DNA from: Siccirubricoccus deserti
GTDB lineage: Bacteria > Pseudomonadota > Alphaproteobacteria > Acetobacterales > Acetobacteraceae
Assembly (NCBI RefSeq): GCF_014283215.1
Contig: NZ_JACOMF010000013.1
Coordinates: forward strand, 1 to 64,000
DNA length: 64,000 bases
Direction: 5' to 3'
Within the stretch, counting starts at the first letter, position 1; each line of letters opens with the position of its first letter. This document shows, in pieces, positions 16,206 to 25,391 of this stretch. The notes under the pieces are model-generated. The model did not search any database. It saw only the letters and a list, made by a program, of their open reading frames with translations, and had not been told where the DNA came from. The position numbers and the translations under genes are program-made.

Positions 16206-16925
16206 CTAAGTGATCGCCGCCAGCATGCGGGTGAGTTCGGCCGGCGCGGTCACCATGGCGTCATGCCCGGTGGCGATCTCCTGCCACGTCCAGCCGGGCC
16301 GCCCCTTCACCCAGTCCCGCGCCCAGGCCAGCGCCGGATACCAGGGGGCGGTGCAGGCGATGTAGGTGCAGGGCAGCCCGTTGCCGACCGGGTGCTCGAG
16401 CCGCAGCGGGGTCTGGTAGGTGTTGATCGGGTGGGGGGTCAGCCGGCGGCGGACCCAGGGGGCCAGCGGGTGATCCTCCGACACCCCGAAGGCCGAGACC
16501 TCCGGGTTCGGCCCGGCGATGGTGTTGCCGGAGGCCTCCAGCCGCCTGCGACGTTCGGCGACGATCTCCGGCGGCATCCGGCTCCAGGGGCTTTGACCAT
16601 CCTCCAGCACCATGGCGTCCAGGTAGACGAGGTGGCGCAGCCGGGCCGGGATGCGATCCGCCGCGCCGGTGATGCCGATGCCGCCGAAGCTGTGGCCGAC
16701 CAGGATGACATCCTCCAGTTCCTCCGCCTCGATGTGCTCGACGACGTCGGTGACGAAGGTCTCCAGCGTGATCTCCGCCGAAAGCAGGTGGCGCCGCTCG
16801 CCGAGGCCGGTCTGGGTCGGCGTGGTCACCTGATGGCCAAGGGCGCGCAGCCCCGCCGCGACCTCCCGCCAGCACCAGCCGCCATGCCAGGCGCCATGCA
16901 GCAGCACATAGGTCTTGCCGGCCAT
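16206..16925 (-). CDS. Alpha/beta hydrolase, Ser-nucleophile esterase type
   Basis: 239 residues. YVLLHGAWHGGWCWREVAAG gives the HGAWHG oxyanion segment, and VILVGHSFGGIGITG holds the nucleophile Ser. YLDAMVLEDGQSPW and a final GHDAMVTAP supply candidate acid and His. The pattern is that of the EstC/salicylate-esterase or hydroxynitrile-lyase-like family of small cytoplasmic esterases. The ATG at 16925 follows a purine-rich GGGGGAAGAG. It lies directly upstream of the TetR gene on the same strand. The substrate is not predictable. Confidence 0.85.
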   Translation of the reverse strand: MAGKTYVLLHGAWHGGWCWREVAAGLRALGHQVTTPTQTGLGERRHLLSAEITLETFVTDVVEHIEAEELEDVILVGHSFGGIGITGAADRIPARLRHLVYLDAMVLEDGQSPWSRMPPEIVAERRRRLEASGNTIAGPNPEVSAFGVSEDHPLAPWVRRRLTPHPINTYQTPLRLEHPVGNGLPCTYIACTAPWYPALAWARDWVKGRPGWTWQEIATGHDAMVTAPAELTRMLAAIT

Positions 16926-17092
16926 GTCTCTTCCCCCTCGGTCGGGCCGCAGGCTGCCCCGGTCTCGGCAGCGCGGCCAGCCCGGATTCGCGGTTGCGCG
17001 AAATCGGCGCCTGGTGACATTGGGCGGCTTCCCGGGCCGGCCCGGGCGCGCATCCGCGCCCGCGGCAACGCCGGTGCCGCGGCATCGTTGTC

Positions 17093-17515
17093 TCAGCCTG
17101 CTGGTGCGATCACCGCCCAGGTGGTGGTCACATGGGCGGTGATGTCGTCGCTGCCCTCGGCCCGCAGGATGATCTCGCCAAACACCATGCGACGGCCGCG
17201 CTTCACCAGCCGCGCCTCGGCGAGCACCGGCACGGCGCCGGCAGGGCGGAGGAAGTTCACGGTCATGGTCGAGGTCACGCTCTCGTCGCGTCCCTCGGTG
17301 ACCGAGAGCAGCGCCGCCCACATCGCCACATCGGCAAGGCCCATCAACGCCGGGCCGGAGACGGTATTGCCCGGCCGCAGCAGATCGGGGCGAAAGGGCA
17401 GGCGGACCAGCGCCACGCCGGCCTCGGCCGCCAGCACCTCGATTCCCCAGGCGGCGGCGAGCGGTACGCCCTCCCGCATGATGGCCTGGATGGCGGCGAC
17501 GCTGGGTGCGGGCAT
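17093..17515 (-). CDS. PaaI-type hotdog-fold thioesterase
   Basis: 140 residues, the usual size of PaaI-family thioesterases. GNTVSGPALMGLADVAMWAA matches the central helix region, and SVTSTMTVNFLRPA is the typical following strand, with VPVLAEARLVKRGRRMVFGE next. Such enzymes hydrolyse acyl- or aryl-CoA thioesters as tetramers in the cytoplasm. The ATG 17515 has CCGGAGGAT nine bases upstream; the longer 17560 frame lacks a site. It is downstream of hutH on the same strand with an 88-base gap, so co-transcription is possible but not shown. Confidence 0.8.
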   Translation of the reverse strand: MPAPSVAAIQAIMREGVPLAAAWGIEVLAAEAGVALVRLPFRPDLLRPGNTVSGPALMGLADVAMWAALLSVTEGRDESVTSTMTVNFLRPAGAVPVLAEARLVKRGRRMVFGEIILRAEGSDDITAHVTTTWAVIAPAG

Positions 17516-17603
17516 TCGGTATCCTCCGGCCGCGCGGCCGACGCAGGGGGTTGCCGCCATCCTGTAGCAGAGCCCGGCCAGACGGGCGATGCGGTACGGA
17601 TGT

Positions 17604-19103
17604 TCAGCCCCACTCCACCAGCGCGGCGAATCGGCCGTGCTCGACCAGGGATTTCACCGCGGCGATGTCGGGCGCCATCATCCGGTCGGTGTCCCAGGCG
17701 GCGGCGACGCCGCGCACCAGCCCATGCGCGCGTTCCAGCGGCTGCGCGCTCTGCAGCGGGCGGTGGAACTCCAGCCCCTGCGCCGCCGCCAGCAGCTCGA
17801 TCGCCAGGATGCCGGCGAGGTTGTCGGCCATGTCGTGCAGCCGCAGCGCCGCGCCGGTCGCCATGCTGACATGATCCTCCTGGTTGGCGCTGGTCGGCAG
17901 GCTGTCGGTGCTGCGCGGCACCGCCAGGGCGCGGTTCTCGGCGGCCAGCGCCGCGGCGGTCACCTGGGCGAGCATGAAGCCCGAGTTCAGCCCGCCCTCG
18001 CGCACCAGGAAGGCCGGCAGGCCGGAGAGCGCCGGGTCCATCAGCAGGGCGATCCGGCGCTCGGCGATGGCGCCCAGTTCGGCCAGGGCCAGGGCCAGGG
18101 TATCGGCGGCGAAGGCCACCGGCTCGGCGTGGAAATTGCCGCCCGACATCACCTCGCCGCCCTCAACCACCAGCGGGTTGTCGGTGACGGCGTTGGCCTC
18201 GATCTGCAGCACCTGGGCGGCATGCGCCATCAGATCGAGGCAGGCGCCGGCGACCTGCGGCTGGCAGCGCAGCGAATAGGGGTCCTGCACCCGTGGGTCG
18301 CCGATGCGGTGGCTCTCGCGGATGGCGCTGCCGGCCAGCAGCCCGCGCAGCGCGGCGGCGACGCGGATCTGCCCGGGCTGGCCGCGAAGCGCCTGGATGC
18401 GGGCGTCGAAGGGGGTGTCGCTGCCGCGCGCCGCATCCAGGCTCATCGCGCCCGCGACCAAGGCTGTACGCAGCAGATCCTCGGCGGCATAGAGCGCGGC
18501 CAGGGCCAGCGCGGTGCTGACCTGGGTGCCGTTCAGCAGCGCCAGCCCCGCCTTCGGGCCGAGGATGAGGGGCGCAAGGCCGGCGCCGGCCAGGGCCTCG
18601 GCACCGGGGCGGATGGCGCCGCCGGCGAAGGCCTCGCCCTCGCCAACCAGCACCAGGGCAAGATGGGCAAGCGGCGCCAGATCGCCCGAGGCGCCGACCG
18701 AGCCGCGCGCCGGGATGGCGGGGATGATGCCGGCATCGAGCAGCGCCAGCAGCGCCTCCACCACCACCGGCGGCACGCCGGAGGCGCCACGCGCCAGCGA
18801 CAGCGCCTTCAGCGCGATGACCAGCCGCACCACCGGCGCCGGCAGCAGCGGCCCGGTACCGGCGGCATGGCTGCGCACCAGGTTGAGCTGGAGCTGCGCC
18901 AGCTGCTCCGCCGGGATATGGGTGCCGGCCAGCTTGCCGAAGCCGGTGTTGACGCCATAGAGCGGGTCGCCGGTCGCCAGGCGTGCGACCAGGCTGGCAG
19001 CAGAGGCGTCCATCGCCTCGCGCCAGCCCTCCGCCAGGGTAAGCGGCGCGCCTTCCATCACCGCGCGCAGCGCCAGCAGCCCGGCCTGGCCGGGCGCGAT
19101 CAC
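17604..19103 (-). CDS. hutH: Histidine ammonia-lyase
   Basis: 499 residues, normal for HutH. It converts L-histidine to urocanate and ammonia. The self-made MIO cofactor triad Ala138-Ser139-Gly140 sits in [15 protein letters not shown]. The Tyr of [13 protein letters not shown] (Tyr49) and the [13 protein letters not shown] and [13 protein letters not shown] segments are all present. The start is GTG 19103, whose bases overlap the hutU stop (GTGA), so the two are translationally coupled. The upstream frame is hutU read-through. The order is hydrolase-hutU-hutH; hutI and hutG are not in the window. Confidence 0.93.
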   Translation of the reverse strand: MIAPGQAGLLALRAVMEGAPLTLAEGWREAMDASAASLVARLATGDPLYGVNTGFGKLAGTHIPAEQLAQLQLNLVRSHAAGTGPLLPAPVVRLVIALKALSLARGASGVPPVVVEALLALLDAGIIPAIPARGSVGASGDLAPLAHLALVLVGEGEAFAGGAIRPGAEALAGAGLAPLILGPKAGLALLNGTQVSTALALAALYAAEDLLRTALVAGAMSLDAARGSDTPFDARIQALRGQPGQIRVAAALRGLLAGSAIRESHRIGDPRVQDPYSLRCQPQVAGACLDLMAHAAQVLQIEANAVTDNPLVVEGGEVMSGGNFHAEPVAFAADTLALALAELGAIAERRIALLMDPALSGLPAFLVREGGLNSGFMLAQVTAAALAAENRALAVPRSTDSLPTSANQEDHVSMATGAALRLHDMADNLAGILAIELLAAAQGLEFHRPLQSAQPLERAHGLVRGVAAAWDTDRMMAPDIAAVKSLVEHGRFAALVEWG

Positions 19104-20767
19104 GCGCGGATCATGGGCAGGTCCAGCCCATGCTCCCGCGCGCAGTCGAGGGCGGCCTCGTAGCCGGCATCGGCGTGGCGCATCACGCCGGAGGCGGGGT
19201 CGTTCCAGAGGACACGTCTGAGCCGCCGCGCCGCATCCGCGCTGCCATCGCAGACGATGACCATGCCGGCATGCTGGCTGAACCCCATGCCGACGCCGCC
19301 ACCATGGTGCAGCGACACCCAGGTGGCGCCGGAGGCGGTGTTGAGCAGCGCATTCAGCAGCGGCCAATCGGAGACAGCGTCGGAGCCGTCGCGCATCGCC
19401 TCGGTCTCCCGGTTCGGGCTGGCGACGCTGCCGCTGTCCAGATGATCGCGGCCGATGACGATGGGCCCGATCTCGCCGCGCGCCACCATCTCGTTGAAGG
19501 CGAGGCCGAGCCGGTCGCGCTGACCGAGGCCGACCCAGCAGATCCGCGCCGGCAGCCCCTGGAAGCTGATCCGTGCGCGGGCCATGTCGAGCCAGCGATG
19601 CAGATGCGGGTCATCCGGGATCAGTTCCCGTACCTTCGCATCCGTCCGGTAGATGTCCTCGGGGTCGCCGGAGAGCGCAGCCCAACGGAAGGGGCCGATG
19701 CCGCGGCAGAACAGCGGGCGGATACAGGCCGGCACGAAGCCGGGGAAGCCAAAGGCATTCACCAGCCCATCCTCCTTCGCCATCTGCCGGATGTTGTTGC
19801 CGTAGTCGAGCACCACGGCGCCGCGCGCCTGGAAGTCCAGCATCGCCTGGACGTGCTGCGCCATGCTGCGCCTCGCCGCGGTGGCAACCGCGGCCGGGTC
19901 GCGTTCCCGCAGCTCCGCCCATTGCGCCAGGGTCCAGCCGGCGGGCAGGTAGCCATTCGCCGGGTCATGTGCGCTGGTCTGGTCGGTGACGATGTCCGGC
20001 ACCACGCCGCGGCGCACCAGCTCCGGGAACACCTCCGCCGCATTGCCGAGCAGGCCGACGCCGATCGCGCGCCGTTCCGCGCAGGCTGCGCGGATCATCG
20101 CCAGGGCGGTGTCGAGGTCGTCGGCGCGATGGTCGAGGTAGCGCGTCGCCAACCGCTTCTCGATGCGCGAGGGTTGGCATTCCACCGCCAGCACGCAGGC
20201 GCCGGCGAAGACGCCGGCCAGCGGCTGCGCCCCGCCCATGCCGCCGAGGCCGCCGGTCAGGATCCAGCGTCCCGCGAGATCGCCGCCGAAATGCTGCCGC
20301 CCGCATTCAGCGAAGGTTTCGTAGGTGCCCTGCACGATCCCCTGGCTGCCGATGTAGATCCAGGATCCCGCGGTCATCTGGCCGTACATCATCAGCCCAC
20401 GGCGGTCGAGTTCGGAGAAATGCTCCCAGCTCGCCCAGCGTGGGACGAGGTTGCTGTTGGCGATCAGCACGCGCGGCGCGTCGGCATGAGTCTCGAAGAC
20501 GCCGACCGGCTTGCCGGATTGCACCAGCAGGGTCTCCGTCTCCTCCAGCCGCCGCAGCACCTCGATGATCGCTTCGTAGCTGCGCCAGTCGCGCGCGGCG
20601 CGGCCGATGCCGCCGTAGACCACCAGCTCCCCGGGCTTCTCCGCCACCTCGTCATCGAGGTTGTTCATCAGCATCCGCAGCGGCGCCTCGGTGGTCCAGT
20701 GCTTCGCCGATTTCTCCAGCCCGCGCGGGGCGCGGATCGCGGGGGCGTTGCGGAAGCGGTCGCTCAT
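19100..20767 (-). CDS. hutU: Urocanate hydratase (urocanase)
   Basis: 555 residues, as expected. It hydrates urocanate to imidazolonepropionate using tightly bound NAD+. Family text includes [75 protein letters not shown] and [19 protein letters not shown]. The NAD-binding [11 protein letters not shown] and active-site TDQTSAHD are intact. The ATG 20767 overlaps the stop of the upstream hydrolase (ATGA), and its own stop overlaps the hutH GTG. Three genes thus form one tightly coupled operon. Confidence 0.95.
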   Translation of the reverse strand: MSDRFRNAPAIRAPRGLEKSAKHWTTEAPLRMLMNNLDDEVAEKPGELVVYGGIGRAARDWRSYEAIIEVLRRLEETETLLVQSGKPVGVFETHADAPRVLIANSNLVPRWASWEHFSELDRRGLMMYGQMTAGSWIYIGSQGIVQGTYETFAECGRQHFGGDLAGRWILTGGLGGMGGAQPLAGVFAGACVLAVECQPSRIEKRLATRYLDHRADDLDTALAMIRAACAERRAIGVGLLGNAAEVFPELVRRGVVPDIVTDQTSAHDPANGYLPAGWTLAQWAELRERDPAAVATAARRSMAQHVQAMLDFQARGAVVLDYGNNIRQMAKEDGLVNAFGFPGFVPACIRPLFCRGIGPFRWAALSGDPEDIYRTDAKVRELIPDDPHLHRWLDMARARISFQGLPARICWVGLGQRDRLGLAFNEMVARGEIGPIVIGRDHLDSGSVASPNRETEAMRDGSDAVSDWPLLNALLNTASGATWVSLHHGGGVGMGFSQHAGMVIVCDGSADAARRLRRVLWNDPASGVMRHADAGYEAALDCAREHGLDLPMIRA

Positions 20768-21657
20768 CGCGGCACCTGCCAGAGGCGGTCGAAGAAGCCG
20801 GCGATCTCGGCGGCGGCGCGGTCCGGGTCCTCGCGGTGGGGGAAATGCCCGAGGCCGTGCAATGGCTGCGCATCCACATCGGTGAAGAACCCGCCGATGC
20901 GGTCCATCCATTCCACCCTCAGCACCGGGTCCAGCGCGCCCCAGCGGATGCAGCTCGGCACCGTCACCGGTGGTGGTGGCGGCAATTCGCCGCGCATCAT
21001 CGCCAGCCGCGCGGCGTTCTGGCTGATGTACCAGTTGAAGCCGCCCTGGAGGTTGCCGGGCTGGAGGAAATTATCGACCCACGCCTCCAGCACATCGTCG
21101 AAGGCCGAGGGATTTCCGGCCGACCAGTGGCGCAGGAAATGGCCGAAGTAGAGCCGGCAGGCCTCGCGCGAGGAGCCAACCAGTGCCGCCGCGAAATCCT
21201 TCTGATGGAAGGATTGGTACCAGATCTCCTTCAGATGGTCCGGCGCCGCCCAGCGGGCGCCGACGCCGGGATAGGGGCAGTCGAAGAAGAACAGCCCGGC
21301 GAAGCGGTCTGGCGCCTGCCGCGCCATGACCTGGGCGACGAAGGCCCCGACGTCATGGCTGACCACCCCGGCGCGGGGGATATCCAGTGCCTCCAGCAGC
21401 GCCAGCATGTCGGCGGCGTGAACCTCGGCGCCGGCCTGGTCGGAAGGGCCAACGTCCGGCTTGTCGGTCGCGCCGAAGCCGCGCAGGTCGGGGGCGATCA
21501 GCTCGAACCGCCCGGCCAGGCGCTGCATCACCGGCTCCCAGCTCAGCCAGAACTCCGGCCAGCCATGCAGCAGCAGCAAGGGGCGGCCGGCCCCGACGCG
21601 GGCGAGGTGGAAGCGCAGGCCGCGGAGGGTGAGTTCGGCGTGGCGAATCCCGGTCAT
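20764..21657 (-). CDS. Alpha/beta hydrolase, epoxide-hydrolase-like, first gene of hut operon
   Basis: 297 residues. [20 protein letters not shown] holds the HGxP oxyanion motif, and [16 protein letters not shown] places Asp102 at the nucleophile elbow. [14 protein letters not shown] supplies the His. An Asp nucleophile is typical of epoxide hydrolases and haloalkane or haloacetate dehalogenases. The start is ATG 21657; the longer TTG frame runs into the PAP2 gene. It overlaps hutU by four bases (ATGA), an unusual partner for histidine breakdown. Whether it acts on a histidine-related compound is unknown. Confidence 0.82.
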   Translation of the reverse strand: MTGIRHAELTLRGLRFHLARVGAGRPLLLLHGWPEFWLSWEPVMQRLAGRFELIAPDLRGFGATDKPDVGPSDQAGAEVHAADMLALLEALDIPRAGVVSHDVGAFVAQVMARQAPDRFAGLFFFDCPYPGVGARWAAPDHLKEIWYQSFHQKDFAAALVGSSREACRLYFGHFLRHWSAGNPSAFDDVLEAWVDNFLQPGNLQGGFNWYISQNAARLAMMRGELPPPPPVTVPSCIRWGALDPVLRVEWMDRIGGFFTDVDAQPLHGLGHFPHREDPDRAAAEIAGFFDRLWQVPR

Positions 21658-21719
21658 GGCGCGTTCGCTCCCTTGGCTTCCCCGAGAGCGGAGCATAGCG
21701 CAGTTCAGGCTCGGCCAAT

Positions 21720-22412
21720 TCACGCCTCCGGGGGCGGCGGCTTCCGGTCGCGCCGCGGCCAGGCCCGCAGCAGCAGCCAGCAGCCCATCGCCCAGGCGGC
21801 GCCGAGACACCAGCCGGCCAGCACGTCGCTCGGCCAATGCACCCCGAGGAACACCCGGCTGGACCCCACGAGCAGGGTCAGCGCCACCGCCACGCCGAGG
21901 ATGTAGCCGCGGTCCCGCCGCCGCTCCGCCGCCGCCGCCAGCAGCGCCCCAAGAGTGAGGTAACCCACCGCCGACAGCATGGCATGGCCGGAGGGGAAGC
22001 TGGAGGTGGCCACCTCCGCCAGCCGGCTGACCAGATCAGGACGGGGCCGGTCGAAGCCCTGTTTCAGCAGGGTGTTCAACAGCATCGCCCCGGGCAGCGA
22101 CAGCAGCAGCAGCCACACCGCCCGCCAGCGTCGCCGCAACGCCAGCGCGCCGAACGCGACCAGCCCCGCCAGGGTCAGCACCGCCATACCGCCGAGCGCA
22201 GTAATGTCGCGCATCGCCAGCGCCAGCCAATGGGGCCCGATCGGCTCGCCATTCGGCTGCCGCAGCGCCAGCAGCACGGTGGTGTCGAAATGGTGCGGCT
22301 CGCCGCTGGCCAGGCCGAGCAGCAGGGCAAAGCCGAGCAGCCCGGCGGCGCAGATCGCCAGCGCCGCCAGGACCGCCCCTTGCTCGACCATCCGGGATCG
22401 CATGTTCAGCAT
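21720..22412 (-). CDS. PAP2-family membrane phosphatase
   Basis: 230 residues with about six membrane helices. The three phosphatase signature motifs are present: KQGFDRPRP (C1), PSGH within SFPSGHAMLSAV (C2), and SRVFLGVHWPSD (C3). Such enzymes remove phosphate from phosphatidate, phosphatidylglycerol phosphate or undecaprenyl pyrophosphate at the membrane. It is divergent from the lipid kinase gene with about 45 bases between them, a pairing that suggests linked lipid phosphorylation and dephosphorylation. The start is ATG 22412; ATG 22403 is also possible. Confidence 0.88.
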   Translation of the reverse strand: MLNMRSRMVEQGAVLAALAICAAGLLGFALLLGLASGEPHHFDTTVLLALRQPNGEPIGPHWLALAMRDITALGGMAVLTLAGLVAFGALALRRRWRAVWLLLLSLPGAMLLNTLLKQGFDRPRPDLVSRLAEVATSSFPSGHAMLSAVGYLTLGALLAAAAERRRDRGYILGVAVALTLLVGSSRVFLGVHWPSDVLAGWCLGAAWAMGCWLLLRAWPRRDRKPPPPEA

Positions 22413-22457
22413 CGCCCGGTCACAATCCCTTTTGGCAACCCGCGTCGGTTTCGGCGG

Positions 22458-23369
22458 TTGCAGCCGCGCAACAGCGGCAGGAGACCGACCATCGCCAGCG
22501 CCCTGCTCATCGTCAACCGCCGCGCCCGCAGCGGCGCCGGGGCCGCGGAGGAAGCGCAAGCCGCGCTGGAGGCGGCCGGCCTCACCGTCCTGTCCTTCGA
22601 GCCGCCGGAGCGCATGAGTTGCGCTGAGGCCATCATCGCCGGTGCCCGGGCGCATCCGGTCGACCGGGTGGTGCTCGGCGGCGGCGATGGCACGCTGAAC
22701 GCCGCCATCCCCGGCCTGCTGGAGCTTGGGCTGCCGTTCGGCATCCTGCCGCTCGGCACTGCCAACGACCTGGCCCGAAGCCTTGGCATTCCCTTCGACA
22801 TTGCTGCGGCGGCGCGGGTGATCGCCGAGGCGGCGCCGCGCCCGCTCGATCTCGGCGAGGTGAACGGCCATGCCTTCTTCAACGTGGCGAGCATAGGTTT
22901 CAGCGCCGAACTCGCCACAGAGCTGAAGGCGGAGGCGAAGCGGCGCTTCGGTACTCTCGGCTATGCCATCGCCGCCTTCAGCCTGCTGCGCCGCGCTCGG
23001 CCCTTCACCGCGGTCCTGACGCATGACGGGGTGGTTGAGCGGGTGAAGACGATCCAGGTCTCGGTCGGCAACGGGCGGCATTACGGCGGCGGGATGACGA
23101 TTGCCGAGGATGCGCGACCGGATGATGGCGTGCTGGATGTGTACAGCCTGGAGGTGACGCATTGGTGGCGGCTGGTGGCGCTGCTGCCCTGGCTGCGCCG
23201 CGGTACCCAGGGCCGCTGGCGCGACGTGCGCGCCTTCCGCACCACGGCGCTGGAGCTGCACACGCGCCGGCCCCGGCCGATCAACACCGATGGCGAGCTC
23301 ACGGCCTGGACGCCGGCGGTGTTCCGGCTGCGCCCGGCGGCGCTGCGGGTCTTCGCCCCGGCGCCCTAG
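22458..23369 (+). CDS. Diacylglycerol kinase-family lipid kinase (YegS-like)
   Basis: About 303 residues. The DAGK catalytic domain shows LLIVNRRARSGAGAAEEA, the nucleotide motif VLGGGDGTLNAAIPGLLE and GILPLGTANDLARSLGI. The second domain has NVASIGFSAELATELKAEAK, GNGRHYGGGMTIAEDARPDD and the terminal NTDGELTAWTPAVFRLRPAA. These are full hallmarks of YegS/BmrU-type kinases. The start is uncertain: TTG 22458 is in frame, while the best ribosome-like AGGAGA (22479-22484) precedes an ATC. It likely phosphorylates a membrane lipid or sphingoid base. Confidence 0.85.
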   Translation: MQPRNSGRRPTIASALLIVNRRARSGAGAAEEAQAALEAAGLTVLSFEPPERMSCAEAIIAGARAHPVDRVVLGGGDGTLNAAIPGLLELGLPFGILPLGTANDLARSLGIPFDIAAAARVIAEAAPRPLDLGEVNGHAFFNVASIGFSAELATELKAEAKRRFGTLGYAIAAFSLLRRARPFTAVLTHDGVVERVKTIQVSVGNGRHYGGGMTIAEDARPDDGVLDVYSLEVTHWWRLVALLPWLRRGTQGRWRDVRAFRTTALELHTRRPRPINTDGELTAWTPAVFRLRPAALRVFAPAP

Positions 23370-23509
23370 TCGGGTAGCAGATCGGGTCGGCCTTGCAACA
23401 GCGCGGATGGGATGCAAGCTGCGGCAAGGCAATGCCATTGCCGCACTGGGCGGCATAAGGCGGACTACGACCGGCAGGATGCACCGCCGGCACCATGAGG
23501 AAACGCAGC

Positions 23510-24503
23510 ATGCGACTGACCCGCCGGGCCTCCATGATGATCCCGTTCCTGGCTATGCCGGCGGTGAGGCCGGCCCGAGGCCAGGGTTATCCGTCGCGCG
23601 CGGTGCGCATCGTCGTTGCCTATCCGCCGGGCGGCGCGACCGACATCGTCGCGCGCAAGGTGGCGGAGGCGATCGCGCCGACGCTCGGCCAACCGGTGAT
23701 CGTCGAGAACCGTCCCGGTGGCAGCGGCACCATCGGCACCGGGGAGGTGGCGCGCGCCCAGCCGGACGGCCACACGCTGCTGGCGATGGACAGCAGCTAC
23801 TGCATGCTGCCCTACGTCTTTGCCCGGCTGCCCTGGGACCATGCCCAGGACCTGCTGCCGGTCACCGTGTGCAATTTTGCCCCGGTGGTGCTGGCGGTGA
23901 AGGCCAATGCGCGCTGGCCCGACCTGGCGGCGCTGATGGCCGAGGCCCGCGCCAACCCCGCCCGCATCACCTATGGCACCGGCGGCGTCGGCAGCTCCCT
24001 GCATTTCGCGGGCGAGGATTTCCAGCATGACGCCGGCATCGAGCTCTACCATATCCCCTTCAAGGGCGCGGGCGAGGCGACCCTCGGGCTGCTCTCCGGC
24101 ACGGTTGACCTGGTGATGGGCTCGACCCCCTCGGCGATGGCCAATCTGCGCGCCGGCACGATCCGCGCGCTTGCGGTCTGCGGCCGCCAGCGGGTCGCCG
24201 CCCTGCCGGAGGTGCCGACCTTCGCCGAGGCAGGTGCCGACCTTCGCCGAGGCCGGGGTGCCGGGTTTCCAGATGGTCAACTGGACCGGGCTGGCCGCGC
24301 CGAAGGGCACGCCGGAGGCGAACATCAACCGGCTGCAACTGGTGGTGAGCGAGGCGCTGGCGACCGAGCGGATGCAGCAGTTCTTCCTCGCGCAGGGGGC
24401 GACCACGGGCGGCATGCTACCGGCGGAGTTTAGCAAGCTGATCCGAGACGAGGTGGCGCAGTGGCGCGGCGTGGCCGAACGCGTCAAACTGGTGCCGCAA
24501 TAG
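23510..24503 (+). pseudogene. Bug-family binding protein gene broken by a 22-bp duplication
   Basis: The first part is a normal Bug protein: signal peptide from ATG 23510 (GAGGAA upstream), YPSRAVRIVVAYPPGGATD, LGQPVIVENRPGGSGTIGTG and YHIPFKGAGEATLGLLSG. At EVPTFAEAG a 22-base segment is present twice in tandem (24210-24253), which shifts the frame. The original frame then runs to a false stop at 24433. The true C-terminus (VPGFQMVNWTGLAAPKGTPE to WRGVAERVKLVPQ) continues in the next frame to 24503. Deleting one copy restores a full-length protein. Confidence 0.88.
24210..24253 (+). repeat. Exact 22-bp tandem duplication
   Basis: The 22-base unit beginning AGGTGCCGACC and ending GCCGAGGC occurs at 24210-24231 and again at 24232-24253 without mismatch. 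As 22 is not a multiple of three, it disrupts the Bug reading frame. Identity of the copies points to a recent event or an assembly artefact. Confidence 0.9.
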
Positions 24504-24587
24504 CCGGGCGCGGGCAGCGCGGCCGCCGCCTGCCAGCATGGGCTGCCGGACGCGCCCGGCCCGATACCAGAAGAAGGCATAGCCACC

Positions 24588-25391
24588 ATGGGGAACATGG
24601 CGTCCCGCTACACGACGAACTGGCCGACCATCCGCGACCAGGTCAGCCCCGAGGAATGGCAGGCGCGGCTCGATCTCGCCGCCTGCTACCGGCTGGTCGA
24701 TGCCTATGGCATGACCGACATGATCTACAACCACATCACCCTGCGGATCCCCGGCACCGAGCACCTGCTGATCAACCTCTACGGGCTGCTCTACAAGGAG
24801 ATCACCGCGACCAGCCTCGCCAGGATCGATGTCGAGGGGAACATCATCTGGAAGCCGGACACCGAATACGGCATCAACAAATCCGGCTACGTGATCCATG
24901 GCGCCATCCACAAGGCGCGGCCGGATGTGGCGGCGGTGATCCACACCCATACCCGCGCCGGCATGGCCGTTGCCTCGATGAAATGCGGGCTGCTGCCATT
25001 GACCCAGACGACGATGCGCTTCGTTGGCCACCTCGGCTACCATGACTACGAGGGCCCGGCGGTGGATCTGGCCGAGCGCGAGCGGATCGTCGCCGACCTT
25101 GGCCCGCATGACGCGATGATCATGCGGAATCACGGGCTGCTGACCTGTGGCGCCACGGTTCAGCAGGCCTTCAACACGCTGTACCAGCTCGAGATGGCCT
25201 GCCGCGCCCAGGTCGATGCAATGGCCGCGCGCACCGAGCTGGTCATGCCTTCGGCGGAGATCCTGGAGAAGACCGCGCATCTCTACCAGCCGGGCACCCG
25301 CCGCCCCTATGGCGTGCTGGAATGGCACGCCATGCTGCGGCTGCTGGAGGCGGAGCAGAAGAACTCAGGCTTTCCGCCCTACTGGGTCTGA
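24588..25391 (+). CDS. Class II aldolase/adducin-family protein
   Basis: 267 residues. Metal ligands of class II aldolases are visible in AAVIHTHTRAGMAV (HxH) and MRNHGLLTCGATVQQAF, with IYNHITLRIPG and GINKSGYVIHGAIHKARPD as family text. Members cleave or epimerise phosphosugars or act on keto acids with Zn2+. The ATG 24588 has AGAAGG nine bases upstream. It ends 13 bases inside the convergent dehalogenase-like gene. It stands at the left edge of the apparent catabolic island; the substrate is unknown. Confidence 0.85.
   Translation: MGNMASRYTTNWPTIRDQVSPEEWQARLDLAACYRLVDAYGMTDMIYNHITLRIPGTEHLLINLYGLLYKEITATSLARIDVEGNIIWKPDTEYGINKSGYVIHGAIHKARPDVAAVIHTHTRAGMAVASMKCGLLPLTQTTMRFVGHLGYHDYEGPAVDLAERERIVADLGPHDAMIMRNHGLLTCGATVQQAFNTLYQLEMACRAQVDAMAARTELVMPSAEILEKTAHLYQPGTRRPYGVLEWHAMLRLLEAEQKNSGFPPYWV

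Noticed and set aside
19130-21151. Very long plus-strand open frames opposite hutH, hutU and the hydrolase
   Set aside because: These are antisense shadows of high-GC coding sequence; they are His/Gln/Arg-rich and lack motifs and ribosome sites.
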